The position numbers and the translations under genes are program-made. From a virus, in IMG/VR virus record IMGVR_UViG_3300020473_000020, positions 1 through 64,000 of that record: a DNA stretch of 64,000 nt. The stretch is one strand, 5' to 3'. Of this stretch, positions 15,558 to 24,259 are shown piece by piece; the stretch's first letter is position 1; each line of letters begins with the position of its first letter. The notes under the pieces were generated by a model. That model searched no databases. It saw only the letters and a list, made by a program, of their open reading frames with translations, and had not been told where the DNA came from.

Positions 15558-15862
15558 TACGCTTTCTTCTTGCTGAAAAGTCCTTTGGACTTCTTAACAG
15601 GCTTCTCATCTAGCATTAGGTCAATCACGTACGTGTTGTTGACATGGTCGAGCACACTAATCACAGCATCAAGCATCGCATCGTCAAGCTCGTTGATAAT
15701 GCTGTGTATGTTAGCCTCGCGGTCGTCAGTTGCCGTAAGATGTAAGCGCTGGCACACCTCTTCGATAGCATCGTTTGGCAGACGGTTAGTTAATAAGTCA
15801 CTAAGCTCGTTTAGCGCCTTTTCGTGGGTGTAATTGCCGTAAGCTATGTATCGTCTAGTCAT
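15557..15862 (-). CDS. Hypothetical helical protein
   Basis: 101 aa, predicted all-helical and acidic with a basic Lys-rich tail (KKSKGLFSKKKA). It overlaps its neighbours at both ends; part of a five-gene unit down to 15300. Confidence 0.6.
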   Translation of the reverse strand: MTRRYIAYGNYTHEKALNELSDLLTNRLPNDAIEEVCQRLHLTATDDREANIHSIINELDDAMLDAVISVLDHVNNTYVIDLMLDEKPVKKSKGLFSKKKA

Positions 15863-16199
15863 TGTCTGTTTTCCCCTTGTTTAAGAATGCGGCTAGTTCG
15901 TCTTCGCCATTCACCGAGGTTTTAATTACCTTGCCTCGGCCGTCTTCTAACTTACGGTCAAAGTAAGCGGCAACCAGTCTATCGAATGAGTCAAGCTCTT
16001 CCTCTAGCAGGTCTTCCATGTGACTGCATAACTGCGCCATCAGACTCTCATGGTTCGCAGCCTCTGCATGTGGCTCTGCGCCAAAGCCCAGCAAAAGAAA
16101 TGCTTCAAGTTCTTTGTCTGTGCACTCGGCTAGGGCTAGTGCCTTGGCCATGATGTAGCTCGCCATGTCTACTTCGTAATTATCTTTAGTATCAGTCAT
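15855..16199 (-). CDS. Hypothetical acidic protein
   Basis: 114 aa from the ATG at 16199, which follows a GAAGAAG purine run and overlaps the upstream stop. Acidic and helical. A start further upstream at 16271 would overlap a well-formed small gene and is rejected. Confidence 0.6.
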   Translation of the reverse strand: MTDTKDNYEVDMASYIMAKALALAECTDKELEAFLLLGFGAEPHAEAANHESLMAQLCSHMEDLLEEELDSFDRLVAAYFDRKLEDGRGKVIKTSVNGEDELAAFLNKGKTDND

Positions 16200-16363
16200 T
16201 ATTTCTTCTTCACGTGTTTCGTTACCACTTTGCTGATCACTTCTCTCAGCATCTGTGGTGCATTGGGACAAATTCGTTTTACTTCGTCGCGAAGCTCATT
16301 CACCAGCGCCGCTACCTCGTGGTCGGCCAGCTGTGTCGTACGCTTGTTCGTTTCGGCTGCCAT
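16199..16363 (-). CDS. Small basic protein
   Basis: 54 aa, from ATG 16363, ending in VKKK with TAA overlapping the next ATG (TAATG). Helical. Supported by operon spacing only; no family recognised. Confidence 0.5.
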   Translation of the reverse strand: MAAETNKRTTQLADHEVAALVNELRDEVKRICPNAPQMLREVISKVVTKHVKKK

Positions 16364-16371
16364 AAAATACC

Positions 16372-16773
16372 TTAAATCGTGCTATTAGGGTTTCGTTTGT
16401 AGCGCCACATATCCAACCAGTTACCGCAAGTATTCACTAGGTCATAGCGTACGCTCACAAACAGGTCTTTGATGCTATCAAGTTCCCACGGCATTACTTC
16501 ACGTATGATGTAGTAGGGAGCAGGGCGCTCAGTATCAACCCACGTCTCATCGAAAAAGACACCATCATTGCTATTGATAAAGTGGATCATCCCATTATGG
16601 GTACCTGCCCAAACGAGCCATACCTTGTTCGCACGGCCAGCTCTGTAAGCCTGCACCGCATTGTCAAAGCATAACTGATTATTGAAAGCAAACTGACTAT
16701 GACTGAATGACTCTGGGTCGATGGGCTTATAGTTGCGCTTTATGTGTCGAAAGACTTTCTCAGTTAGCTTCAT
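16372..16773 (-). CDS. Hypothetical protein
   Basis: 133 aa, alpha/beta, rich in aromatic residues; not recognised. Its 5' end overlaps the upstream gene by 14 nt, so the two are co-translated. Confidence 0.62.
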   Translation of the reverse strand: MKLTEKVFRHIKRNYKPIDPESFSHSQFAFNNQLCFDNAVQAYRAGRANKVWLVWAGTHNGMIHFINSNDGVFFDETWVDTERPAPYYIIREVMPWELDSIKDLFVSVRYDLVNTCGNWLDMWRYKRNPNSTI

Positions 16774-17218
16774 GGTTCGCTTGTTCCGTCAGGTCTTCAA
16801 GTAAATAGAAGTTATCTGCAATACGCTGGCAAATCGCACGTATTTCTGACTCTTTCTCTGGGTCATTAACCTGTAGTGCTTGGCCGTCACCTGCTGGGTT
16901 GCTAGCCGTCGACTTGTACACGCCGTGCAGACCCGTGTAGCTTAGGTGGTTACTATCAATATGAAGCTCACCACTACGGTAGAACGCTTTTAACCCGCCC
17001 ATAGAGTTTGCTTGACGGGTTTCTAACTCAGTTGCCTTGTTTAGCTCATCTAGAATAAAGGCCATTTCATACAGGATCCACGATGGCCAGCCGCCTACGG
17101 ATTCCTGAAAGGATAGGTGGAAGGTGCCGTCTACTTCACGGTACGCCGTAGTGATAGGTTTGTTGTTGTACAAGATTTCGACGTTATCATCATCGACGTG
17201 GTTAACCATTAATTTCAT
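16760..17218 (-). CDS. Hypothetical protein
   Basis: 152 aa, acidic; not recognised. N-terminal beta-rich part, C-terminal helix. First gene after the terminator at 17251-17283. Confidence 0.62.
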   Translation of the reverse strand: MKLMVNHVDDDNVEILYNNKPITTAYREVDGTFHLSFQESVGGWPSWILYEMAFILDELNKATELETRQANSMGGLKAFYRSGELHIDSNHLSYTGLHGVYKSTASNPAGDGQALQVNDPEKESEIRAICQRIADNFYLLEDLTEQANHEAN

Positions 17219-17250
17219 AGTACTGCCTCGTTTCTCGGTCTCATTTACCG

Positions 17251-17283
17251 AAAAAGCCCCGCACCATTACTGGTAGCAGGGCT
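17251..17283 (-). terminator. Intrinsic terminator ending the yjf-like unit
   Basis: Minus strand AGCCCTGC, loop, GCGGGGCTTTTT, 20 bp after the gene ending at 17303. Confidence 0.8.
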
Positions 17284-17302
17284 GACTGTACTCGGATGAG
17301 CG

Positions 17303-17488
17303 TCAGGTCTTTTTGATGGTATCGACCTTGCGCTTAACTTTGTAGATTGCGACTGCAATGGCCACTACGATGACCAATACAACCGCTTTAAAAATACCAC
17401 TGATGATCGGGAGCAAGAAGTACAGGGCAATCAGCCCTAAAATAATTGCAACCACTACTTTTGGGTTTTTCTTTAAAAATCCAAACAT
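17303..17488 (-). CDS. Small membrane protein
   Basis: 61 aa; two adjoining hydrophobic segments (about 11-30 and 33-50) and a basic C-terminus. Last gene of the long yjf-like transcription unit. Function unknown. Confidence 0.65.
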   Translation of the reverse strand: MFGFLKKNPKVVVAIILGLIALYFLLPIISGIFKAVVLVIVVAIAVAIYKVKRKVDTIKKT

Positions 17489-17503
17489 TGTAATCTCGTT
17501 GTC

Positions 17504-17665
17504 CTAGTTTAGGTTTAACGGCATTTCAGCTTTTACGCCGCGAATACCAATAAGCAGGGCATTAATTGCCCAGCCTATTGATAGAATCACCGCGACAGAA
17601 AAGAAGGTGCAGCCGATAAACACGCCAAAACCACTTGTTACGTATTGGAGTAATTCAAGTACCAT
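17504..17665 (-). CDS. Small membrane protein
   Basis: 53 aa, ATG at 17665. One or two hydrophobic segments (about 12-40). Lies in order between 17303-17488 and 17675-17869 with 9-15-nt gaps. Function unknown. Confidence 0.55.
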   Translation of the reverse strand: MVLELLQYVTSGFGVFIGCTFFSVAVILSIGWAINALLIGIRGVKAEMPLNLN

Positions 17666-17674
17666 GTGGGTGCC

Positions 17675-17869
17675 TCAGTAAATAACCTTTTTAAACACGT
17701 CGCCGTTTGGGAGTACTAGCAAGTCGTCAGCGCCGTTTACAACACGGGCGGCTGATGGAGCCGATGGCTGCATCACATAGCCATGTTTCATCAGGGTCGC
17801 CAGCTTGTAGTGGGCTTTATTGCTAAAGCCCTTTGTGGATTCTTCGTAGTACTCGTCACCGTTCTTCAT
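17675..17869 (-). CDS. Hypothetical protein
   Basis: 64 aa, soluble, not recognised. The C-terminal half (LLVLPNGDVFKKV) is beta-like. Spacing of 8 nt to its neighbour supports it. Confidence 0.5.
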   Translation of the reverse strand: MKNGDEYYEESTKGFSNKAHYKLATLMKHGYVMQPSAPSAARVVNGADDLLVLPNGDVFKKVIY

Positions 17870-17877
17870 TGGGAATG

Positions 17878-18012
17878 TTACGCGTTGTCTGCTGGTGGAA
17901 GTGTTGAGTCGTGCACAATACGCGCGGCGCGCTTACTCACAAGTCCAACAAAATACATGAGTGGATGCGCAAGTACATTGTGTACAAACCAGTTCTTATA
18001 CAGCTTCTTCAT
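17878..18012 (-). CDS. Small basic protein
   Basis: 44 aa, ATG at 18012. Has an HNVLAHPLMYFVGLV amphipathic or membrane segment. Fits the 6-nt gap after the yjfC-like gene. Unrecognised. Confidence 0.5.
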   Translation of the reverse strand: MKKLYKNWFVHNVLAHPLMYFVGLVSKRAARIVHDSTLPPADNA

Positions 18013-18018
18013 CGCGAG

Positions 18019-19194
18019 CTACCCTATGATCACGTGTGGCACAAAGCGTGACGTATCTTTTGTCACAGCGGTATCATCTTCACGGATAGTAAGGCCACAG
18101 GCTTTATCGCCAATGACCCACGAACCGATTAGGGTGTAGTCGTCACCGAATTTAGGCAATGAGTAGAACTTTTGAGCAACCATAGTGTGGTTACCGTAGT
18201 CACCCTCAACGGCTTCGACAACCTCGCCTGAGTCCAAGATCGTGATATTTGCGCCCTCACGGCTGTGTACAGGCTTAGTCACAAAGTGGTCACCTAAATC
18301 CTCTTTCTCTTCGCCCACGAAGTACGCTGGCAGAAGGTTAGGGTGGTTCGGGTAACGCTCCCACAACAACGGTAGGATCCCTTTGTTTAATAGCACTTTC
18401 CATGGCGGCTCGAAGAAGTGCATGTCTACGAGGCTCAGGTATTTACCGTAAGTATCTTCGAATGCGTGTTCCCATGGGTACAGCATGAAAAGGTTACGGA
18501 TAATGTTGTGCTCTAAGTCCGTGAAGCATGTCTCAGGCTCGAAGGCTAGGCCAATATCGTCAACGTAGATAAACGCTGTCTGTAGCCCCGCTTGGTGGGC
18601 ACAATCACGTAAGTAGTCAACGGTGGCCTTATCTTCTGATGAGCCTTTACAGCTTGCAAAGTACATGACGGTCTCTTTGTCTTCCATGTCTTCATAGATG
18701 GCATAGAAACGGTCAATCAACTTCTCTTGGATGCTATTGAATTGGTCAGTTGACGCAGGCAATTTGCCCGCGTCCACCTGCTCTTGAAGCCAGACCCACT
18801 GGAAGTAGGCCGCTTCGTAGATAGAGGTTGGTGTCTGACCATTCATTTCAAGTAGCTTAGGCGGGTTTTTGCCATCATACGCAAAGTCCATACGACCATA
18901 TAGCGTCTTGTCTTGCTTTTTCCAGCTGCGTTTAACCCACGTACGTAGATTGTGTGGAACTTCAAGCTTATCAAGTAGCTCGTCGCTCTGTACCACTTCA
19001 TCAACCAGTTTAAGGAACATTTGATTGATCTCGTTCGTAGCAGCTTCGAGGTGTTCTTCGATCTGCTTTAACGTGAACTGGTAGTAGCGGCTCTCATCCC
19101 AATAGACTTCACCATCAATTGTATGGAAGTTAAAGCCCAGCTTTTTAGCCAATTCGTCTAAATGTGGTCGTACGGTTGAATCTCTGCGTATCAT
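18019..19194 (-). CDS. yjfC: YjfC/YgiC-like ATP-grasp (glutathionylspermidine synthase family)
   Basis: 391 aa, full length. YGRMDFAYDG..PPKLLEMNGQ (about 98-118), PTSIYEAAYFQW (about 121-133), KPVHSREGANI and a C-terminal SRFVPHVI are typical of the YgiC/YjfC branch of the ATP-grasp family (PF03738). Members ligate an amine to a carboxyl with ATP; whether this branch makes glutathionylspermidine is not established. It is the last of six genes that match the enterobacterial yjfIJKLMC order. Confidence 0.9.
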   Translation of the reverse strand: MIRRDSTVRPHLDELAKKLGFNFHTIDGEVYWDESRYYQFTLKQIEEHLEAATNEINQMFLKLVDEVVQSDELLDKLEVPHNLRTWVKRSWKKQDKTLYGRMDFAYDGKNPPKLLEMNGQTPTSIYEAAYFQWVWLQEQVDAGKLPASTDQFNSIQEKLIDRFYAIYEDMEDKETVMYFASCKGSSEDKATVDYLRDCAHQAGLQTAFIYVDDIGLAFEPETCFTDLEHNIIRNLFMLYPWEHAFEDTYGKYLSLVDMHFFEPPWKVLLNKGILPLLWERYPNHPNLLPAYFVGEEKEDLGDHFVTKPVHSREGANITILDSGEVVEAVEGDYGNHTMVAQKFYSLPKFGDDYTLIGSWVIGDKACGLTIREDDTAVTKDTSRFVPHVIIG

Positions 19195-19200
19195 GTCTAA

Positions 19201-19743
19201 TTAGCCCCCGAAGCCACCGCGTGCTGAGAAGCCACCGCGTGATAATGTAACCGCCTTTGATGACGCTGTTGATGGTGCACTTGCGCGCACTGTCGAACGG
19301 CTCATTGTCACTGGGCGGCCTACGTTGTGAACTTTACCGATTGAAGAACCTGCACCCGTGATGAACGTGTAGCGGTCTTTCTTCGTTGTGTAAAGAGGAC
19401 GGTAGGTGTATGACGACGAACGACGACCGTCGCTGTCAAGCATGTTTGCTACCATGAAGCCTGCCATGAATGGCACAAAGCTGTTACTGCTGCTACCTGA
19501 GCCAGATTGGCACTGGCCAACACCGAAGTCGGTTTCGCAGGCTGCTTTGTTTGTGTACTTCACTTCTTTAAGCGCTTCTTGTTCAGCCTTCTTATATGCG
19601 GCCTCACACGTTGAATCAGCGACTTTATCAGACGCCTTACACTGTTCTAACGATTTGAAGGTTAGAACCTCTTCTTGTGATCCGCAGCCAGCTAGTGCTG
19701 AGGTACCCATTAGGGCAAGTGTTAGCTGTAGAGAACGTTTCAT
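19201..19743 (-). CDS. yjfM: YjfM/YgiB-like DUF1190 lipoprotein
   Basis: 180 aa. Lipobox LAGC at about 17-20 after a basic start; then the DUF1190 Cys pattern (C35, C46, C69, C78 area with FGVGQC) and a Ser/Arg/Gly tail ending in RGGFG, as in YgiB/YjfM. Predicted to be lipidated at the envelope. 6 nt before yjfC. Confidence 0.88.
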   Translation of the reverse strand: MKRSLQLTLALMGTSALAGCGSQEEVLTFKSLEQCKASDKVADSTCEAAYKKAEQEALKEVKYTNKAACETDFGVGQCQSGSGSSSNSFVPFMAGFMVANMLDSDGRRSSSYTYRPLYTTKKDRYTFITGAGSSIGKVHNVGRPVTMSRSTVRASAPSTASSKAVTLSRGGFSARGGFGG

Positions 19744-19757
19744 AGCGTTCTACCCCC

Positions 19758-20171
19758 TTACCCGTTCATGCTTGATGCGTTGATCAAACCAATGATTACT
19801 GAGATACCACCAAGGAAGATACCCGCTTGTACTTCTTGGTTCTTGATGCGTTGTACTAGGTCTGGCAGAGGTAAGCGGATCGCTGTGAACACTGCAAGTT
19901 GTACAAGACAGGCTACGATACCCCAAACTACGAAGTCTGCTAAAGCAACTGAGTTGTTCATAGCTGACATAAGTGGAATGGTGAAACCTGCGATAGCACC
20001 TACGTACGCGATTGATGCTGCTGTGTTATGGTTTTTCTTGATCTCTGTCCACTCGCAGTATGGCGTTACGCGTGAGTATACGAACGAGAATACAACGATC
20101 ATGGCAATTGCCACAGAGAAGTAAAGTGCGAAGTGTGGTAAGCCCGCTAGGCTCTTTTGAATTAATTCCAT
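19758..20171 (-). CDS. yjfL: YjfL-like DUF350 membrane protein
   Basis: 137 aa with four hydrophobic segments, including one with AYVGAIAGFTIPL and a final one with GIFLGGISVIIGLINA, as in DUF350. Inner-membrane protein of unknown activity. Third from the end of the yjf-like cluster. Confidence 0.85.
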   Translation of the reverse strand: MELIQKSLAGLPHFALYFSVAIAMIVVFSFVYSRVTPYCEWTEIKKNHNTAASIAYVGAIAGFTIPLMSAMNNSVALADFVVWGIVACLVQLAVFTAIRLPLPDLVQRIKNQEVQAGIFLGGISVIIGLINASSMNG

Positions 20172-20206
20172 TATCTTAGTCTCAATTAGTTTTTAATGGT
20201 TGTGAT

Positions 20207-20902
20207 TTAAAGCTGCTCGGCCAGTTTTGACACGCGCAGGTCGGTTGAATTAACGTGTTTGCCCAATGCGATACTGAATAGCACTTCATTGCTGCCATGG
20301 TCTTCAAGCGCTGTTAATAGCAGCTCGTGGGTACCATCAGACAACTCACGGCTAAATAGCATCATGTGGTTGTACACGTTGTAGTTTTTACCCTCGGAAT
20401 TATCAATGTCCTCGTCAACTTCGGCTAAGGTAGCCAATCCGTTGTGGTCATCTTCAAATACACGATTGTAAACTTGGCCGCCGTATTCATACGTCGTTGC
20501 ACGCATCTTTAACGTCGCTTCTTCAATCGCAGCTTCGCTGTGACAAGGATGTGACGCATCGTATGAGAACAATGTAAGCTCTTCCACGTTATCAACGTGA
20601 GGATTGCCCGTATAAATAACTTGAATAAGAACGTCTGCACTTGCGTAGAAGCGTTCCATTACACGACCGAAGCCTAGTTCAGCTTTTGATACAGCTTGGA
20701 TTGATAGGTGCTCAGGGCAGTTATCAATGTTCAGCTCATCTTTAAGCCACAGGATGTCCGTTGTATTAACGTCAACCTGCTTGCCCAATGCCAAGCCAAA
20801 GAGAGGCGCTGGGACTTCATTTCGCGGCTGTGGTTTATCATCAAAGGACGCCATGGCGGCGTCCTTCTTGATCCCAAGCCAAAGTAGGATCTTTTTCCAC
20901 AT
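20207..20902 (-). CDS. yjfK: YjfK-like DUF2491 protein
   Basis: 231 aa. The pattern PLFGLALGKQVD, FYASADVLIQV, LTLFSYDASHPC and NHMMLFSREL fits DUF2491 (YjfK). Soluble, function unknown. Its start codon overlaps the yjfJ stop by 1 base. Confidence 0.85.
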   Translation of the reverse strand: MWKKILLWLGIKKDAAMASFDDKPQPRNEVPAPLFGLALGKQVDVNTTDILWLKDELNIDNCPEHLSIQAVSKAELGFGRVMERFYASADVLIQVIYTGNPHVDNVEELTLFSYDASHPCHSEAAIEEATLKMRATTYEYGGQVYNRVFEDDHNGLATLAEVDEDIDNSEGKNYNVYNHMMLFSRELSDGTHELLLTALEDHGSNEVLFSIALGKHVNSTDLRVSKLAEQL

Positions 20903-21567
20903 TACGATAGCTCAGCTAGTAAGTCTTTTTGGCTCTTACCACCAGTGCGGTCAAGCTCTGCGAATTGCGCGTCAAGGTCACGTGCTGAGTCTAGCTCTTT
21001 AGACGCATCAAGCTTGTCTTGGCGCTTCTGCTGGATCTCTTTAGCACGACTTAGACTTGAAGCTGCATTAGACGTGTTGTTGTGTACAGCGTGAGAAGCT
21101 GACGCTAGGCTCTCGCGTACATCAAGGATTGCGTCTTGTGCTTTAAGCTCTTCAAGCTCAATGCCACGCGCTTCGATTTGCGCAGTTAGATTGTCGTAGT
21201 CGCGGTCTAGCGTAGCGATAGACTCAGATACAGAATCGAAGATTTTTTGCTGTGCTTCAAGCTGCGTCTGTGCTTTTTGCATTTCGCCCAGTGCTTTCAT
21301 TGCAAGCTCTTCGTTACCTGAATCACGTGCTTGGATTGCGCGTGCTTTGAACTTTGCAGCTGACTCAGTGAACTCAGCTACTTTGCGCTCTGCTTCGCGA
21401 CGTTTAGCACCGAACTCGATACGAGTGCCATCTGTCTTAGCAAGTGCTGCACGGTCATCGCGTAGTGCTTGCTCTGTTTGCGCAATAATCGTTTCTTGGT
21501 CTAACGCGTCTTCTAAATCGTGTTTAGCTTTACGGCCAAGTGTGAAAAGTTTTTTAAGTAATGACAT
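20902..21567 (-). CDS. yjfJ: PspA/IM30-family protein (YjfJ-like)
   Basis: 221 aa, almost wholly helical and coiled coil, starting with an amphipathic helix (MSLLKKLFTLGRKAKHDLED) as in PspA/Vipp1. The family binds stressed inner membrane and assembles into ESCRT-III-like polymers. No PspF-type activator is seen. Confidence 0.9.
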   Translation of the reverse strand: MSLLKKLFTLGRKAKHDLEDALDQETIIAQTEQALRDDRAALAKTDGTRIEFGAKRREAERKVAEFTESAAKFKARAIQARDSGNEELAMKALGEMQKAQTQLEAQQKIFDSVSESIATLDRDYDNLTAQIEARGIELEELKAQDAILDVRESLASASHAVHNNTSNAASSLSRAKEIQQKRQDKLDASKELDSARDLDAQFAELDRTGGKSQKDLLAELS

Positions 21568-21581
21568 ATCAATCCTACCTC

Positions 21582-21989
21582 TTATGCGGAAAGTTCGTCT
21601 TGGATAAGCTCAGCTACATTGAGCGCATTAACAGCAAGTAAGTTGACTTCTAGTGCTACGTTCGACAGCTTTGATGTTGACGAAAGCGCACCGAATACAA
21701 CGTAGTTGTCTTCACCATTGATGGTTTCAATTGCGATTGAGCTTAAAGGGAGTGGCTTCTGTAAGCGCATGAACGCATCGTTAGCTGCATTCACGTCGGC
21801 TACGTTTGCCGTTGGACAAATCACAATCTCAGCTGTGATCTGCTTATCGCCAACAGTGGCAATAACTGATAAGTCACCGTATTGAGGTAAGTTGAATGAA
21901 ATTACACTGCCATGGATGACAACGTCACTACCGATTGTTTCAAGTAGCTCAGCAACTTCTTTTACGGACAACACATTATTCTCAGACAT
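21582..21989 (-). CDS. yjfI: YjfI-like DUF2170 protein
   Basis: 135 aa. LPLSSIAIETINGEDNYVVF and FGALSSTSKLSNVALEVN match DUF2170 (YjfI). Small soluble protein of unknown function. First gene of the cluster; AAGGA precedes the ATG. Confidence 0.85.
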   Translation of the reverse strand: MSENNVLSVKEVAELLETIGSDVVIHGSVISFNLPQYGDLSVIATVGDKQITAEIVICPTANVADVNAANDAFMRLQKPLPLSSIAIETINGEDNYVVFGALSSTSKLSNVALEVNLLAVNALNVAELIQDELSA

Positions 21990-22044
21990 AATGATGTTCC
22001 TTAGTTTTTAATATCTATGTATCGATCAATGCTTCTCATTGAGG

Positions 22045-22080
22045 AAGCGATGCACACTGTACACGCAAAAACGCGTAGTT
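22045..22080 (-). promoter_or_regulatory. Candidate promoter of the yjf-like operon
   Basis: Minus strand TTTACA, 18-bp spacer, TACAGT, about 60-90 bp upstream of yjfI. It does not follow the TTGC/CGCAG pattern of other promoters here. Weak call. Confidence 0.4.
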
Positions 22081-22221
22081 GTAAAGCGCAAAATGTCTCT
22101 GTTGCAGTAATTTTCGTAATTAATTTTTAATCAGTATGATTAGCGTACAGGGTTGTACAATGGCGTGCGTTTGCCCACGCCTTGTGATTGATATGTAAGA
22201 ACTTTAGCGAACTTGCTGGGC

Positions 22222-22830
22222 TTAGTAGTTTGGCGCGCCACAGTGCGAGCATGATGAGTAGTAATCGCTTTCTCTGATGAATTTACCACACGCGATGCAA
22301 TTGAATTTTTGTTTCGGCGGTAGTGGGTCGGGCTTTTTAAGAATGAAGCCATGAGCCTTAAATAGCTCGTCTTGCCTAGCAGGCAGAACTGACACAGTAC
22401 GACGTACTAACGGGAGCAGGTCATCATAGCGATAGCTCGTATAGTACTCATTGGTTGTACAACGCTCGATAGCTTCGTCACGTGTAAACACCTGCGCTAA
22501 GTTAAAATCGTAGGTACGGCCGACATTAGACAAGAATTGCAGGTCGTTTCCATCGTAGTCGTTACCTGTGCGAATTAGGAACCTATCGCCCGCAAGGCTC
22601 TGTTCAGGGGCGCACTGCATATCTATACGCTCGCGACTCGATTCCATTAACGCATCAAGAGGTAAGGGGACGTCTGTTTCACGGCAGCTGTGCTGACGTT
22701 GAGCACGCTCGTGCGTAAAGTGCTCGGCCTCAAGCAGGTTACTTGTGTAGCAGCCGCCTTTTTTCCAGAACATGGCGTTAGTGCCCGTATTGCTGCGGGT
22801 ATCACGTAGTACAAAGATGGCCTCTTTCAT
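22222..22830 (-). CDS. Zinc-ribbon protein
   Basis: 202 aa. The C-terminus has CIACGKFIRESD..SSCSHCG, a two-pair zinc ribbon. The rest is not recognised. Start overlaps the stop of the upstream gene. Confidence 0.65.
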   Translation of the reverse strand: MKEAIFVLRDTRSNTGTNAMFWKKGGCYTSNLLEAEHFTHERAQRQHSCRETDVPLPLDALMESSRERIDMQCAPEQSLAGDRFLIRTGNDYDGNDLQFLSNVGRTYDFNLAQVFTRDEAIERCTTNEYYTSYRYDDLLPLVRRTVSVLPARQDELFKAHGFILKKPDPLPPKQKFNCIACGKFIRESDYYSSCSHCGAPNY

Positions 22831-23324
22831 CAGACGTCACCTACTGGCAGGGTAAACCGTGCGCGGTAGTCTTCAAGTATTCCGCCATAGCGTCTGAGTT
22901 GATCTTGCGTCAAATTATCAAGCACCTGACATTGTAGTGTTCTATCCCAAATGCAGAAGCATAGATAAGGTTTCCCCTCTCGCTCACGGCTGACGACAAG
23001 ATGACTTGTGCTGCGGCTGCCATAGAGTTCAACAGCGCACTCGCTAAGGTCAAGCGTACCAAGGTCTAGCTCCTGTACTTGGTCGTCGAATGTAAGGTCG
23101 GGGATGATCGAGTAGCGCTTACCCGACTTTAGGTATGAGCGCACGGCGGCTGTCGCGCGGACAATGGCTTCTTTCTCGGCGGTGCCGTATGTATGCTCAA
23201 CCGATATGATGGGCATACCGTCAATGTGAATCGTCGGGAAAGTTGTTGCATAGTGTTTACCTGCGCCACTGACTAGCGGGTAGGCCACACTGTCGATAGT
23301 TATTTCGTTCGGGCTTGTGCTCAT
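22830..23324 (-). CDS. Hypothetical protein
   Basis: 164 aa, mixed alpha/beta, not recognised. First gene after a clear promoter (23358-23386). Confidence 0.62.
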   Translation of the reverse strand: MSTSPNEITIDSVAYPLVSGAGKHYATTFPTIHIDGMPIISVEHTYGTAEKEAIVRATAAVRSYLKSGKRYSIIPDLTFDDQVQELDLGTLDLSECAVELYGSRSTSHLVVSREREGKPYLCFCIWDRTLQCQVLDNLTQDQLRRYGGILEDYRARFTLPVGDV

Positions 23325-23357
23325 AACGCACCTCAGTCTCGTTTATTGTACAACGAT

Positions 23358-23386
23358 ACTATACGTTGTATTAGACTGCGGTGCAA
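23358..23386 (-). promoter_or_regulatory. Promoter with TTGTACAA at the start site
   Basis: Minus strand TTGCAC (23381-23386), 17-bp spacer beginning CGCAG, TATAGT (23358-23363). TTGTACAA (23346-23353) follows 4 bp later, then a GAGAC leader. Confidence 0.8.
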
Positions 23387-23397
23387 TCTTTTATGCG

Positions 23398-23685
23398 CTA
23401 TTCTTTGCCGTTGGAGAAGAAGTCCATCAGCTCTGTAAAGCTGGCCAAGCACTCTTCCTTTAACACCACAGGGTGAAGGTTTAGACCAAACTCAGCGGAC
23501 ACCTCATCAACGATAGCTTGCGTGTCTTGCTGGTTGATGCCGTACGAGGAAAGGCCATGGGTGATGGTTACGTGGGCAACGCCTAGACGGCGCATTAACG
23601 CACGGTAGGCTGCTTCCTCAATTGCGTTATACAACGCTTCACCCGCTTCCATATACTCCTGCATCTTCGATTCCATGTACCCCAT
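23398..23685 (-). CDS. Hypothetical helical protein
   Basis: 95 aa, acidic and mostly helical; GAGGT precedes the ATG by 5 nt and the start is 3 nt after the stop of the ACP-like gene. Not recognised. Confidence 0.62.
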   Translation of the reverse strand: MGYMESKMQEYMEAGEALYNAIEEAAYRALMRRLGVAHVTITHGLSSYGINQQDTQAIVDEVSAEFGLNLHPVVLKEECLASFTELMDFFSNGKE

Positions 23686-23688
23686 AGT

Positions 23689-24162
23689 TTACCTCAGCTC
23701 TCGGATTATTTTGACGATGTCGTAGACTGTTTCGGCCTGCTCAGCTGCCTGTTTAGTGATTTCGATATTAAAATGCTCTTCTAGATGGAAAAGTGCTTCG
23801 ATTCTATCAAGAGAGTCCATCCCTAATTGAGTGAAGTTTGTCGTCCCTACGATTAGGTGTGGCTTTAGCTGCGCGTGCTCGCTAAGAATGCTGACGACCT
23901 CGTTGTGAAGCATGCAGGTAGGCGACTTTACAGGTACGATAGGCTTGGCACGTGAACTTACGTAGGCATCGATCAGGCTGTCTGCATAGTTATTCTTAGC
24001 GTCGGCGCTCTGGTAGATCGTGAAAGCACCTAGCTCCCCTTTCTTGTGATAGATATAGCCTGCGCCATCTGTGTTGCTTTCTAAAATTAGTGTCTCTGCC
24101 AATTGCGGTACGACTTGGATCCGCCCATCAACAATGCCACCCATAAATAAAACGTTGTGCAT
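23689..24162 (-). CDS. Protein with C-terminal acyl-carrier-protein domain
   Basis: 157 aa. Residues about 85-157 have the ACP pattern: F.QLGMDSLDRIEALFHLEE with Ser117 in the DSL phosphopantetheine site, then EEHFNIEI and ETVYDIVKII. The N-terminal 80 residues (beta-rich) are not recognised. A carrier domain would need a host 4'-phosphopantetheinyl transferase; its acyl or aminoacyl cargo is unknown and no synthase lies beside it. Confidence 0.8.
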   Translation of the reverse strand: MHNVLFMGGIVDGRIQVVPQLAETLILESNTDGAGYIYHKKGELGAFTIYQSADAKNNYADSLIDAYVSSRAKPIVPVKSPTCMLHNEVVSILSEHAQLKPHLIVGTTNFTQLGMDSLDRIEALFHLEEHFNIEITKQAAEQAETVYDIVKIIRELR

Positions 24163-24259
24163 CGGTTAGTCTCTCTGTCTCAGTTAGTGCTCGCTAAATA
24201 ACGAGCCATCGTTGAGTTTCCATACTAGACCGACTTCTTTGAAATGTTAAGTAAATTCA

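Noticed and set aside
22140-22352. 70-aa open frame on the minus strand
   Set aside because: Overlaps the zinc-ribbon gene in another frame; composition and start are poor.
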